Of a DNA stretch of 64,000 nt, positions 53,241 through 61,740 are shown in pieces. Origin of the DNA: Sphingomonadaceae bacterium OTU29LAMAA1 (GTDB taxonomy: Bacteria; Pseudomonadota; Alphaproteobacteria; Sphingomonadales; Sphingomonadaceae); assembly GCA_024072375.1 (NCBI GenBank), contig CP099617.1, positions 1,716,001-1,780,000 on the forward strand, written 5' to 3'. Position 1 is the first letter of the stretch. Every line of letters starts with the position of its first letter. Made by a program: the position numbers and the translations under genes. The notes beneath the pieces are model-generated. The model was given only the letters and a program-made list of their open reading frames with translations, was not told the origin of the DNA and did not search any database.

Positions 53241-53279
53241 CAGCGTGCACCCGATGCGGAGGTCGCGCGTTGCGCTCGC

Positions 53280-53606
53280 ATGACCGATGCCATTCCCCTC
53301 ACCACCCCGGACGGCCGTTATCTGGTCGTACGGGGCCGGTTGTGGCGCACCGCCGATCCGTCCCTGCCGCCGGACCGCCGCGAAGCGCTGGTGCACGACC
53401 TGATGCAGGCGCGACGCGATGTCGGAGCCGCCTTGCGCACCAGCGATGCGGCAGCGGAACGCGACGCGCGCCATCGCGTCGATGCCGCGAAACGCGCGCT
53501 GGGCGAGCGTGGCCCGGTGTGGTGGTGCGATGGCGCGCCCGACCTCAACCGCCACATGGCCGCCAATACGCCCTATGCCGACTGGTTCGCGGCGGCCGGT
53601 TCGTGA
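53280..53606 (+). CDS. Conserved hypothetical protein coupled to splB
   Basis: A 108-residue soluble protein, mostly helical and rich in Arg and Ala, with a short hydrophobic start (TTPDGRYLVVRGRLWR) and a C-terminal signature GPVWWCDGAPDLNRHMAAN, followed by TPYADWF. I do not recognise a domain. Its stop overlaps the start of the spore-photoproduct-lyase-like gene (GTGA), so the two are translated together and may work together, for instance as an accessory or DNA-lesion-recognition factor. This is inference from coupling only. Confidence 0.75.
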   Translation: MTDAIPLTTPDGRYLVVRGRLWRTADPSLPPDRREALVHDLMQARRDVGAALRTSDAAAERDARHRVDAAKRALGERGPVWWCDGAPDLNRHMAANTPYADWFAAAGS

Positions 53607-54682
53607 GCGACGACGTGCCACGTCGACTGAAGCTGTGGCTGCCGAAGCGCGTGATCGTCACCCGATCCGCGCAGGCGCAGGAGCATGGCCGCGCCATCGC
53701 CGCCCGCGCCGCCGCGCTCGGCGTCCCGGTGGACATCCTGTCGTCGGACCGGCTGGGACTGGCCCTGCCCGACGATCCCCGACAGGCCTATGCGGAGGCG
53801 AAGCGGACGCTGGCGGTGACGGTCGCGCCACCATCCAGGCTGCGCCTGCAACCGATTGCGCCCTCGGCGGACTGGCGGGTCGATCTGGCCGAAGGATGCC
53901 CCGCGCATTGCAGCTACTGCTATCTGGCCGGTTCGTTGAAGGGGCCGCCGATCACGCGCGTCTATGCCAATCTGGCGGAGATCGTCGGCATCCTGCCCGG
54001 CTATCTCGGCACCGGCACCGTGACCTCGCGCTCGAAAGCGCGGGCGAATGAGGGAACGACGTTCGAAGCGAGCTGCTACACCGATCCGCTGGCGCTGGAG
54101 CATCTGACCGGCTCGCTATCGGCGTTGATCGAGGCGTTCGGGCGGTGGCAGGCGCCGGTGCAATTGCGCTTCACCACCAAGTTCGCCGCGGTCGAACCGC
54201 TGCTGGCGCTGGAACATGGTGGCCGCACGCGGATGCGCGCATCGATCAATCCAGCCGCCTATGCGCCGTTCGAAGGGGGGACGGATCCGGTCGCGGCGCG
54301 GCTCGCCGCTCTCGCCCGGATGGCGCGTGAAGGCTATCCTATCGGGCTGACGATCGCACCGATCATCGCCGCGGACGGCTGGCAACGCGCCTATGCCGGG
54401 CTGATCGCACAGGCCGGCACGGCGCTGGCCGACGTGCCCGATGTCGACTGTACGATCGAACTCATCACGCATCGCTACACGCCGGGATCGAAGACGGTGC
54501 TGGACAGCTGGTATCCGGGATCGAAGCTGGACATGAGCGATGCCAACCGCGCCGAGAAGCGGACAAAATTCGGCTCGGTCAAGCACGTGTACGACGCCTC
54601 GACGATGAAGGAACTACGCAGTTTTTTCGAGGCGGAGCTGGCGAGCACATTGCCGTTCGCCCGGGTGTTGTACTGGACATGA
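53603..54682 (+). CDS. splB: Spore-photoproduct-lyase-like radical SAM enzyme
   Basis: A 359-residue radical SAM protein. The iron-sulfur motif is CPAHCSYC (Cys99, Cys103, Cys106), followed by YLAGSLKGPP. A further Cys158 lies in FEASCYTDPLALEHLT, which aligns with the FEAxCTSDxxGxxHLT segment of Bacillus SplB that contains its hydrogen-donating Cys141, so the repair chemistry may be retained. SplB reverses the UV-induced thymine spore photoproduct, yet nothing in this window suggests sporulation; homologues in non-spore-formers have no settled role. Start is GTG overlapping the upstream 108-residue gene. No repair operon is nearby. Confidence 0.85.
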   Translation: MSDDVPRRLKLWLPKRVIVTRSAQAQEHGRAIAARAAALGVPVDILSSDRLGLALPDDPRQAYAEAKRTLAVTVAPPSRLRLQPIAPSADWRVDLAEGCPAHCSYCYLAGSLKGPPITRVYANLAEIVGILPGYLGTGTVTSRSKARANEGTTFEASCYTDPLALEHLTGSLSALIEAFGRWQAPVQLRFTTKFAAVEPLLALEHGGRTRMRASINPAAYAPFEGGTDPVAARLAALARMAREGYPIGLTIAPIIAADGWQRAYAGLIAQAGTALADVPDVDCTIELITHRYTPGSKTVLDSWYPGSKLDMSDANRAEKRTKFGSVKHVYDASTMKELRSFFEAELASTLPFARVLYWT

Positions 54683-54747
54683 CACCCACGACCGCGCCTT
54701 CGCTGCGGCGCCTCGTGCAGGGCTAAAGGAAGGGAGGCGTTCGCGCC

Positions 54748-57246
54748 TCACACCTGTCGCAACGCCCGCGCCGGGCGGATGCTCAGGATCGGCCATGCGC
54801 CGACCAGACCGATCGTCAGCGTGATCCCCAGCCCTGCCAGCAGCGTCACCCCCACCGCCACCGCATCCGGTGCCCAGGCGAAGTCGAACATTCGCGCCAC
54901 GACATACCATGCGCCGCCGAGGCCCAGCGCCAGCGCGACCAGCGTCACCACCGCGCCCAGCAGCAGATATTCCAGCGCCTGCATCGCGAGCAACTGCAAC
55001 CGCGTCGCCCCCAGCGTGCGAAGGATCACCGCGTCGTAGGTCCTTGCCTCCCGCGCCGCCGCGATGGCGCCGACCAGCACCGCGATACCCGCTGCGACCG
55101 CGACGCCCGCCGCGGCGGCGATGGCGGCGGCGACCTGTCCGACGAGGTCGCGAACCTGCGCCAGCACACCGCGCACCTCGATCACCGACACCGATGGGAA
55201 GGGTGCCAGTAGTGCGCGCGTCACCCGTCCCTCTGCCCCGGTCGGCAGGTCGATCGTCGCGGCAAGGTTGTGCGGTGCATCGGCCAGCGTATTCGGTGAA
55301 AAGACCAGCACGAAGTTGAAGCCCAGCGTATCCCATTCGATCTTGCGAAACGATGCGACCCGCGCGGTGCGCTCGACCCCCAGCAGGCTGACGGTCAGCG
55401 GATCGCCGATCCGCAGCGTCAGCGCCTGCGCCAGCCGCTCGTCGACCGATACCAGCGGCGGGCCGGTGTAATCGCGTGGCCACCAGCGGCCCGCGGTGAG
55501 TGTACTCCCGTCGGGCAGGGTGGCGGCGTAGGTCAGGCCACGCTCGCCGCGCAACGCCCATGCCCCTTCGGGCAGCGTCTTGAGGTCGGCCACGCGGACG
55601 TCCTTGTACGCGGTGATCGTGCCGCGCAGGATCGGCACCGTCTTCACCGTTGCGGCAGGAGCGGCGGCGGAGACGATGCGGCGGAACTCCGCCTCGCGCG
55701 GACGCGGCACGTCGAGCGCGAACAGCGCCGGGGCACGGGCGGGAACGGTAGTGGCGATGTTCGCGTCGATGCTGGTGCGGATCGCGGCGAGCAGCACGAA
55801 CAATGTCAGGCCGAGGCCGAGCGCCACGACCAGCGCCTCGGTGCGCGCGCCGGGCCGATGCAGCGCGGCGATGGCGAGGCGGAGCAGCGGCCGTCGCGAT
55901 GCGGGCAATCGCCGTGCGGCGCTGCGCACCAGCCGTCCCAGGCCGGCGAGCAGCAGCAACGCCCCCGCCACCGCGGCGAGGAAGATCGCCGCCATCCCCG
56001 GTTGCGCCGACGTGGCGACGGCGAGCGCCACCGCGGTGCCCCCTGCTACCAGTGCGACAATACGCCCGCGCCACGAACTCGCCCGCATCGGCGCCAGCGC
56101 ACCGCGCAGCAGGCCGGCGGCCGGCGTCGCCCCTGCGGCGGCGAGCGGGGGCGCGGCGAAGGCGGCGGCGATCAGCAGGCCATAGGCGGCGGCGCGGACG
56201 AGGGGCCATGCCTCCAGCGTGAGTTCGGGAACGACCGGCAATGCGCCCGCCAGTGCCTTGCCCAGCAGCGGCACCGAGAGGATACCGATGGCCAGCCCGC
56301 CGGCGACGCCTGCCGATGCCGCCGCACCGATCTCGATCGCATAGACGCGGGCGACGTCGGCGGTGGTGGCGCCGAGAACCTTGAGTGTGGCGATTCCACC
56401 GCGCCGGGCAGCGAGGAACGACGCGACGCCGTTGCCGACACCGATGCCGGCGATGGCGAGCGCGGCGAGGCCGACCAGCGTCAGGAACTCCCCCATCCGG
56501 TCGACGAAGCGCGACGCACCGGGCGAGGCGCGATTGCGCGTCTTCGCTTCCCAGCCGCCGGCCGGATAGGCGTCGCGGAACCGTTCGGATACCGCCGCAG
56601 GGTCCCGTCCCGCGGGCAGGCGAAGGCGGTAGCGGGTATCGTACAGGCTGCCGGGCTGGATCAATCGCGTGACGGGAAGCGTCTGCATCGCCACGATCGC
56701 GACCGGGCCGAGCGTGAATCCCTCCCCCAGCCGGTCCGGCTCGTCGGCGATGACGCCGGCGACGGTCAGCGTCGCCGCGCCCACCTTGAACGACGCGCCA
56801 CGCTTCAGGCCAAGCCGCTCGGCCAGCGCCGGGACGATCCAGGCCTGTCCCGGCAACGGTCCGGCGACCCTGCGACCGTCCGTCAGCGTGATACGGCCAT
56901 ACAGCGGATAGGCGCCGTCGACGGCCTTCAGCTGGATCGGCGCCGCCACGCCGCCGGCAACGGCGTTCGCCTGCATCCGGATCGTCTCCGACACCGCACC
57001 CGCGCGCTGCATCGCCGCCAGTTCCGCACGCACCGCACGACGTTGCGACACCGCGAATTCGACGTCGCCACCCAGGATCACCGCACCGCGCGAGGCGAGT
57101 TCGCGGCCGACGGCATCGGCAAGCCCTCCGATCGCCGCCAATGCGCCGACGCCAAGCAGCAGGCACACGACCAGCAGCCGCAGCCCGCGAAACCGCCAGT
57201 CCAGCTCGCGCCGCGCCAGCGTCCAGGCGAAACCCCAGCGGCTCAC
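54748..57246 (-). CDS. FtsX-like ABC transporter permease (YbbP type)
   Basis: An 832-residue inner-membrane permease with the duplicated FtsX/MacB arrangement: a first transmembrane helix (LLVVCLLLGVGALAAIGG), a large periplasmic region, then FtsX-type helix groups starting at VGLAALAIAGIGVGNGVASFL and again near the C-terminus (AIAAAAGVAVAAGIAVLVGAIAA). It ends ILSIRPARALRQV, the usual tail. Start is GTG overlapping the ATPase stop (GTGA). With the adjacent ATPase and the divergent TesA-like esterase it forms the same set as E. coli ybbA-ybbP-tesA. The transported molecule is unknown; a lipid or lysolipid is a reasonable guess. Confidence 0.87.
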   Translation of the reverse strand: MSRWGFAWTLARRELDWRFRGLRLLVVCLLLGVGALAAIGGLADAVGRELASRGAVILGGDVEFAVSQRRAVRAELAAMQRAGAVSETIRMQANAVAGGVAAPIQLKAVDGAYPLYGRITLTDGRRVAGPLPGQAWIVPALAERLGLKRGASFKVGAATLTVAGVIADEPDRLGEGFTLGPVAIVAMQTLPVTRLIQPGSLYDTRYRLRLPAGRDPAAVSERFRDAYPAGGWEAKTRNRASPGASRFVDRMGEFLTLVGLAALAIAGIGVGNGVASFLAARRGGIATLKVLGATTADVARVYAIEIGAAASAGVAGGLAIGILSVPLLGKALAGALPVVPELTLEAWPLVRAAAYGLLIAAAFAAPPLAAAGATPAAGLLRGALAPMRASSWRGRIVALVAGGTAVALAVATSAQPGMAAIFLAAVAGALLLLAGLGRLVRSAARRLPASRRPLLRLAIAALHRPGARTEALVVALGLGLTLFVLLAAIRTSIDANIATTVPARAPALFALDVPRPREAEFRRIVSAAAPAATVKTVPILRGTITAYKDVRVADLKTLPEGAWALRGERGLTYAATLPDGSTLTAGRWWPRDYTGPPLVSVDERLAQALTLRIGDPLTVSLLGVERTARVASFRKIEWDTLGFNFVLVFSPNTLADAPHNLAATIDLPTGAEGRVTRALLAPFPSVSVIEVRGVLAQVRDLVGQVAAAIAAAAGVAVAAGIAVLVGAIAAAREARTYDAVILRTLGATRLQLLAMQALEYLLLGAVVTLVALALGLGGAWYVVARMFDFAWAPDAVAVGVTLLAGLGITLTIGLVGAWPILSIRPARALRQV

Positions 57247-57905
57247 ACGATCCGCCCGTCGGCCAGCGTCACGACCCGGTCGCACCGCCCGGCAAGGCTG
57301 CGATCGTGCGTGATCACGACGAGCGTCGCACCGATCGCGGCGCGGCGGGCGAACAGCAGGTCCATGATCGCGGCACCCGTCGCCGTATCGAGATTGCCGG
57401 TCGGTTCGTCGGCGAACACCAGCGGCGGGCGTGGACCCAGCGCGCGGGCGATGGCGACGCGCTGCTGCTCGCCGCCCGACAATTGCGAGGGATAATGGTC
57501 GAGGCGGTGGCCAAGGCCGACGGCGGCCAGTTCCTCGGCCGCGCGGTCCCACGCATCGTCGGCACCGGCCAGCTCCATCGGCACCGCGACATTCTCGCGC
57601 GCGGTCATGGTGGGTAGCAGGTGAAAGGCTTGCAGGACGATGCCGATCCGTCCGCGGCGGGCACGGGCCAGCGCGTCTTCGTCGAGTACGCCGAAATCGA
57701 GCCCGTCGACGCGGACGCTGCCGCCGCTCGCCCGCTCCAGCCCGGCCAGCACCGCCATCAGCGACGACTTGCCCGACCCCGATGCACCGAGCAGCGCAAC
57801 GCTTTCTCCGGGGGCGACGGACAGGTCGATACCGCGCAGGATCGTGGTTTCGCCCAGCGTCAGCGTGACATCGCGGGCAGCGATCACCATAGCGGATTGG
57901 GTCAT
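57243..57905 (-). CDS. ABC transporter ATP-binding protein (YbbA/LolD type)
   Basis: A 220-residue ATPase. Motifs: Walker A GASGSGKSS, Q-loop ending VLQAFHLLPTMTARENVAVPMEL, signature LSGGEQQRVAIARAL, Walker B LVFADEPTGNLD, and the H-loop ITHD. The LolD-like layout suits a partner of an FtsX/MacB-type permease, and the following gene provides it, joined by a GTGA overlap. It diverges from the arylesterase gene with almost no space between the two: the start codons (57903-57905 on the minus strand and TTG 57922 on the plus strand) are 16 bases apart, so both promoters must lie inside coding sequence or overlap. Confidence 0.93.
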   Translation of the reverse strand: MTQSAMVIAARDVTLTLGETTILRGIDLSVAPGESVALLGASGSGKSSLMAVLAGLERASGGSVRVDGLDFGVLDEDALARARRGRIGIVLQAFHLLPTMTARENVAVPMELAGADDAWDRAAEELAAVGLGHRLDHYPSQLSGGEQQRVAIARALGPRPPLVFADEPTGNLDTATGAAIMDLLFARRAAIGATLVVITHDRSLAGRCDRVVTLADGRIV

Positions 57906-57921
57906 GACGGAAGGAACAGCC

Positions 57922-58635
57922 TTGCAAGGGATGAAGCGCTATGCGGCAGGCGCCGCGATCGTCCAAGCCCTGTTGCCGGGTCTGTTGCTGGCGGGCTGCG
58001 ATCGCACCGCGCCCTCCCCCGCCCCGACCGCGACACCGACCGAAGCCGCAGTGACGCGCCCGGCCGGACCGGAGCGACTGGTGCTGGCGTTCGGCGACAG
58101 CCTGTACGCCGGATACGGGCTGGACCGTGGGCAAAGCCTTCCCGACGCGATCCAGACGCGGCTGCGGCGCGACGGCATCAATGCGACGATCGTCAACGCC
58201 GGCGTATCGGGCGACACCAGTGCGGCCGGACGGCAGCGGCTGGGGTTCGTGCTCGACAATCTGCCGCGCAAGCCCGACCTTGTGCTGCTCGGCCTCGGCG
58301 GCAACGACGTCCTGCGGCAGATCCCGGCGGCGGAGACGCGGGCGAACATGACCGCGATGCTGGACGAACTGCGCAAGCGGGGCGTGCCGGTGATGCTCAC
58401 CGGTATGAAGGCGCCACCCAATCTGGGTGCGGACTATGTCGCGGCGTTCGACGGCATCTGGCCCGATCTGGCGAAACGGGATCGGGCCGGACTGTACCCG
58501 TTCATCCTCGACGGCGTTATCGGCAATCCCGGGCTGATGCAGGCCGACCGGGTGCATCCGAACGCCGCGGGCGTGAACCGCATCGCCGACCGCGTGACGC
58601 CGCTGGTTGCGGAACGGCTGACGGCGGCGGAGTGA
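57922..58635 (+). CDS. tesA: TesA-like arylesterase (SGNH lipoprotein)
   Basis: A 237-residue SGNH esterase. It starts with a lipoprotein-type signal (LLPGLLLAGC, lipidated Cys), then FGDSLYAGYGL with the nucleophile Ser, VNAGVSGDTSAAG, LGLGGNDVLRQ, and the catalytic Asp/His in ADRVHPNAAG. This matches the TesA/arylesterase family, normally periplasmic lysophospholipase/thioesterase enzymes. The start was set at TTG 57922 because GGAAGGA (57909-57915) is ideally spaced; ATG 57904 has no ribosome-binding site and ATG 57931 is too far from it. Paired divergently with the YbbA/YbbP-type transporter, the layout is conserved as in E. coli. Confidence 0.85.
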   Translation: MQGMKRYAAGAAIVQALLPGLLLAGCDRTAPSPAPTATPTEAAVTRPAGPERLVLAFGDSLYAGYGLDRGQSLPDAIQTRLRRDGINATIVNAGVSGDTSAAGRQRLGFVLDNLPRKPDLVLLGLGGNDVLRQIPAAETRANMTAMLDELRKRGVPVMLTGMKAPPNLGADYVAAFDGIWPDLAKRDRAGLYPFILDGVIGNPGLMQADRVHPNAAGVNRIADRVTPLVAERLTAAE

Positions 58636-58705
58636 CGGCGGCGGGGTGACGGAACGTCGCGGTTCGCGCTTCGCTTAACCCCCCGAACCCTCGAAAGGAT
58701 TATCC

Positions 58706-58960
58706 ATGGCCGAAAGCCGCAAAGCCACCCTGTACCGCATGGTGCTGCCCGATCACACCTGCCCCTTCGGCGTACGCGCCAAGCAGATCCTGCAGGCGGA
58801 GGGGTTCGAGGTCGACGACCGGATCCTGCGTTCGCGCGAGGAGGTCGAGGCGTTCAAGGCGGAACACGGCGTGGCGACGACGCCGCTGGTGTTCATCGAC
58901 GGCGAACAGATCGGCGGCAGCGACGATCTGGAGCGCTATCTGGCGAGCGAAGACATCTGA
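58706..58960 (+). CDS. Glutaredoxin-family protein
   Basis: An 84-residue thioredoxin-fold protein. The active site reads TCPFGVRAK, with only one cysteine (CPFG), instead of the dithiol CPYC, so it is of monothiol type. The cis-Pro segment VATTPLVFIDGEQIGGSDDLERYL is intact. Monothiol glutaredoxins bind glutathione and iron-sulfur clusters or reduce mixed disulfides. AAAGGAT precedes the start at the right distance. It is an isolated gene between the arylesterase and a hairpin, and no redox partner is encoded nearby. Confidence 0.87.
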   Translation: MAESRKATLYRMVLPDHTCPFGVRAKQILQAEGFEVDDRILRSREEVEAFKAEHGVATTPLVFIDGEQIGGSDDLERYLASEDI

Positions 58961-58965
58961 GCCTT

Positions 58966-58991
58966 ACGTCCCCGGCAGCGACCGGGGACGT
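58966..58991. terminator. Bidirectional hairpin between glutaredoxin and PL26-like genes
   Basis: ACGTCCCCGG (58966-58975) pairs perfectly with CCGGGGACGT (58982-58991) around a 6-base loop. It is placed between converging genes. The lack of a T run makes a Rho-independent terminator uncertain, but an mRNA end structure is plausible. Confidence 0.55.
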
Positions 58992-59014
58992 GGGAAGGGG
59001 GACGCGCCGGCTTC

Positions 59015-61729
59015 CTAATCCCGCCCATTGTCCTTTGCACGCTTGCGCCCCGGCGCATCGGGCGCGACGATCGGTATCCGGTCCAGCGCCTCCGGCACCA
59101 GCGCGAGCGTCTGGATCGCCGCCAGTCCCCATTGCGACGCCGCGTTGGTCGATACGCCGGGCCATTCCAGCACCCCGGCGACCTCCCGCCGCGGATCGGC
59201 CGGCCACGTCCCCAGCCCCGCATCGCCCGACAGGAATTCCCCCGCCGCGCGCATCGCGAGCGCGGAATCCTTGTCCTCGAACGCGGCATAGGCGGTCAGC
59301 CGCGAATGCCCCTCGCGCAGGTTGCGCGGCCCGAACGGCGCACCGAACTTGGCGAGATAGTCGGCCTGTGGCGCATTGTACCAGCGACAATAGTCCAGCC
59401 ACGCCGCGCGATATCGCGGCACGTCGAGCAACCGGATCAATTCGCTGTTGACCTCCACCGCGCCGAACACCGCATTCAGGTGCGACAGCCCGATCTTGCG
59501 GTTCTGGTCGATAAATCGCCCGGACGCCATGTCGAAAGGCGCGCTGCCGGTCAGCCAGCCGTGCGGCAGGCGGCCGATCGTGTCGAGCCCGGCGAGGATG
59601 CGGTCGCGCCAGCGGGTGTCGCCGGTCCGCTCCCACTCCGTCAGCCACGCCGCCGCCAGCGGGGACCACGTCGTGCCGAACGTCATCTCGATCGTCCCGG
59701 CGGGCAGGACGGGACGCTTCGCTCCGGGCACCTTGCGGCCGATCTCCACCCGCGTCAGCGCCTGATCCGAGGTGACGAGGTCGCGCAGCAGATCGCCGAC
59801 GCGCTCGTCCGCGGTCAGATAGTAGAATATCCGGCGATAGCTGGCGTTGCTGACGCGCGGCTGTTTGGAGCTGTCACTCCAATGCTGGACCCCGTGCCGC
59901 GTGCCGAGCCCGCGGAAGCGGCCCGTGTGATAGACGTCGACCTCTCCCGTGTGCCGCGTCATCGCCTCGGCGAGGCGGAATGCCTGCGCGTCGCCGGTCC
60001 GCAACACCTGCGTCCACAGCCACAGGTCGGGAGACAATTCGCTGTTCGCCCAGGCGAAGCCGCCGATGTCGTAGCGCCACTGGTGCCGGTCGGCGTCATA
60101 GGTGTGCATGACGTCGCCGTGGTTCCAGAACCCGTACCACGACCGCCGGTCGACCTCGCCCGCATAGAAGTCGATCAGGTCGACCAGCTGGTCCTCGATC
60201 GCCGTGCGGTTCGGCGTCGTACGATCGGGCAGGTTCCAGTCGCCGAACACCCGTGCGGCGTGCAGATGCGCCGGCGCCGCCATCAGCTGCGGCGGCTGCG
60301 CCTGCATCGTCGCCAGCGCCGCGAGCGTCCCGGTCGGCGGCGTCGCGGGGAAGGCCCACACCATCAGCTCGCTGGTGCGCGCCACACCCGAAGCATCGTC
60401 CCAACCCGGCTCGTAATCCTCGTAGGTGACCGACAGCCCTTCGTTCTGCGCGTCATAGCCGCCCATGCCCATGACGCCGTGATACGGCCGCAGGTCCATC
60501 GCCGGAGCGTCCGGCGACCACAGCCAGGCGGTCAGCCGGGCGGTATCGGCGGCCGCGCCGTCGATGTGCAGCGCGGTCGGGTGGCGCTGCCAGAAATAGC
60601 GCACGCCGATGGCCGCGCCCCCGCTCGGCCCGCCGACATAGGCGAGGCCGGGCGCGCGGCTGCCCTCCGTGCTATCGACCCAGCCCTGCCCGGGCCCGGT
60701 GCGCTTGGTGATGGCAAAGCCGTTGGCGTTGGGCTGTTCGAGGCGAAAGTCGCCCCAGGCGGGGATACGTTCCAGCGTATCGCGCACAGCAGGCGCCATC
60801 TCGCCGAGCGGCGGAACGGCACGGCCGGCGATCTGCGCGTCGCGGAACGCCTTGCCGGGATCGCGACGCAGGCCGGTAAGCGGACGGACGCCCTCGGCGA
60901 ACGTCTGGCGATCGGTGGCGATGCGGACGTGGCGGTCGTGCAGCGCGCCGGTCATCGGCACCGCCGCCTGAACACCGAGCGCCGACAGGAAATCCTTCGA
61001 CACGTCGCCGTCGAAGATCACGCTGTGGACGATGCGCAATCCGGCCGAGCCCGCATAGGCGTAGAGCCGCACCGTGAACGGCATCCAGCGCCGTGTGCCG
61101 GCGGCATGATGCCCCTCGATCTTCACCACCGCGCGTACCGGCCCGCGCTGTTCGATCGTGACGCGGTCGATGCTGCCGCCGAAGGGGACGGGATCGCCAT
61201 GCAACGGGTCGCTGCGCACCGCACCGACCAGCGACACCGGGCCGAGGACCGGCCTGCCGCCCTGGCTGGCGGAACGGATCAGCGCATCGCCCGATTTCGC
61301 GATGTCCCAGCGCAGATCCCCAGTCTGGATAACGATCGCGTCGGCCGTTTCGGACACGCGCACCGGTTGCTTCGGCGCGGTTTCCCGCCCGCGAGTGACC
61401 GTGAGGTCGGCCGCGGAGACGTCGGCGGGAATCGCATGCGCGGTCCATTTGACCGACCCGTCCGGCCATGTCGCGCTGATCCAGCTTTGCGCCGGCACCG
61501 CAACGCCGGCCGCCTGTACCGCAAGGCGGGTGTTGCGCTTCAGCACGCCGCGTGGCCACGCCACCCCGAACGTTTGTCCCGCATGCATCGCCGGTGCGGC
61601 GCCATCGATCCAGCGGACCGGGGCCGGGGCGAACGCTGAAACGGCGGCGGCGTCGGCTCCGGCCGGCAACCACATCGCGGCCCCGCCGAACAGCCCGGCC
61701 CTGATCGTGTCGCGTCGGTTGAGGTGCAT
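59015..61729 (-). CDS. Tat-exported exo-rhamnogalacturonan-lyase-like protein (PL26/YetA type)
   Basis: A 904-residue exported enzyme. The N-terminus (LNRRDTIRAGLFGG) is a twin-arginine signal. The first domain shows the signature of the PcRGLX/YetA family (TFGVAWPRGVLKRNTRL, then WPDGSVKWTAHAI), followed by beta-rich central domains and a C-terminal (alpha/alpha) toroid region (from about residue 500: FYAGEVDRRSWYGFWNHGDVMHTY). PcRGLX-type lyases cleave rhamnogalacturonan I from the chain end. Start 61729 has GGAGAG correctly spaced; an ATG at 61741 is possible. The neighbouring DUF6250 and SGNH genes support a pectin side-chain or backbone role. Exact specificity is inferred. Confidence 0.8.
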   Translation of the reverse strand: MHLNRRDTIRAGLFGGAAMWLPAGADAAAVSAFAPAPVRWIDGAAPAMHAGQTFGVAWPRGVLKRNTRLAVQAAGVAVPAQSWISATWPDGSVKWTAHAIPADVSAADLTVTRGRETAPKQPVRVSETADAIVIQTGDLRWDIAKSGDALIRSASQGGRPVLGPVSLVGAVRSDPLHGDPVPFGGSIDRVTIEQRGPVRAVVKIEGHHAAGTRRWMPFTVRLYAYAGSAGLRIVHSVIFDGDVSKDFLSALGVQAAVPMTGALHDRHVRIATDRQTFAEGVRPLTGLRRDPGKAFRDAQIAGRAVPPLGEMAPAVRDTLERIPAWGDFRLEQPNANGFAITKRTGPGQGWVDSTEGSRAPGLAYVGGPSGGAAIGVRYFWQRHPTALHIDGAAADTARLTAWLWSPDAPAMDLRPYHGVMGMGGYDAQNEGLSVTYEDYEPGWDDASGVARTSELMVWAFPATPPTGTLAALATMQAQPPQLMAAPAHLHAARVFGDWNLPDRTTPNRTAIEDQLVDLIDFYAGEVDRRSWYGFWNHGDVMHTYDADRHQWRYDIGGFAWANSELSPDLWLWTQVLRTGDAQAFRLAEAMTRHTGEVDVYHTGRFRGLGTRHGVQHWSDSSKQPRVSNASYRRIFYYLTADERVGDLLRDLVTSDQALTRVEIGRKVPGAKRPVLPAGTIEMTFGTTWSPLAAAWLTEWERTGDTRWRDRILAGLDTIGRLPHGWLTGSAPFDMASGRFIDQNRKIGLSHLNAVFGAVEVNSELIRLLDVPRYRAAWLDYCRWYNAPQADYLAKFGAPFGPRNLREGHSRLTAYAAFEDKDSALAMRAAGEFLSGDAGLGTWPADPRREVAGVLEWPGVSTNAASQWGLAAIQTLALVPEALDRIPIVAPDAPGRKRAKDNGRD

Positions 61730-61740
61730 GCGTCTCTCCA

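Noticed and set aside
57247..58557. Upstream extension of the permease into the ATPase and esterase
   Set aside because: This is a frame shadow; the GTGA junction at 57243-57246 marks the true start.
59132..61639. An 835-codon plus-strand frame opposite the PL26-like gene
   Set aside because: It mirrors the codon pattern of the minus-strand gene, which has a Tat signal and family motifs; the plus frame has none.
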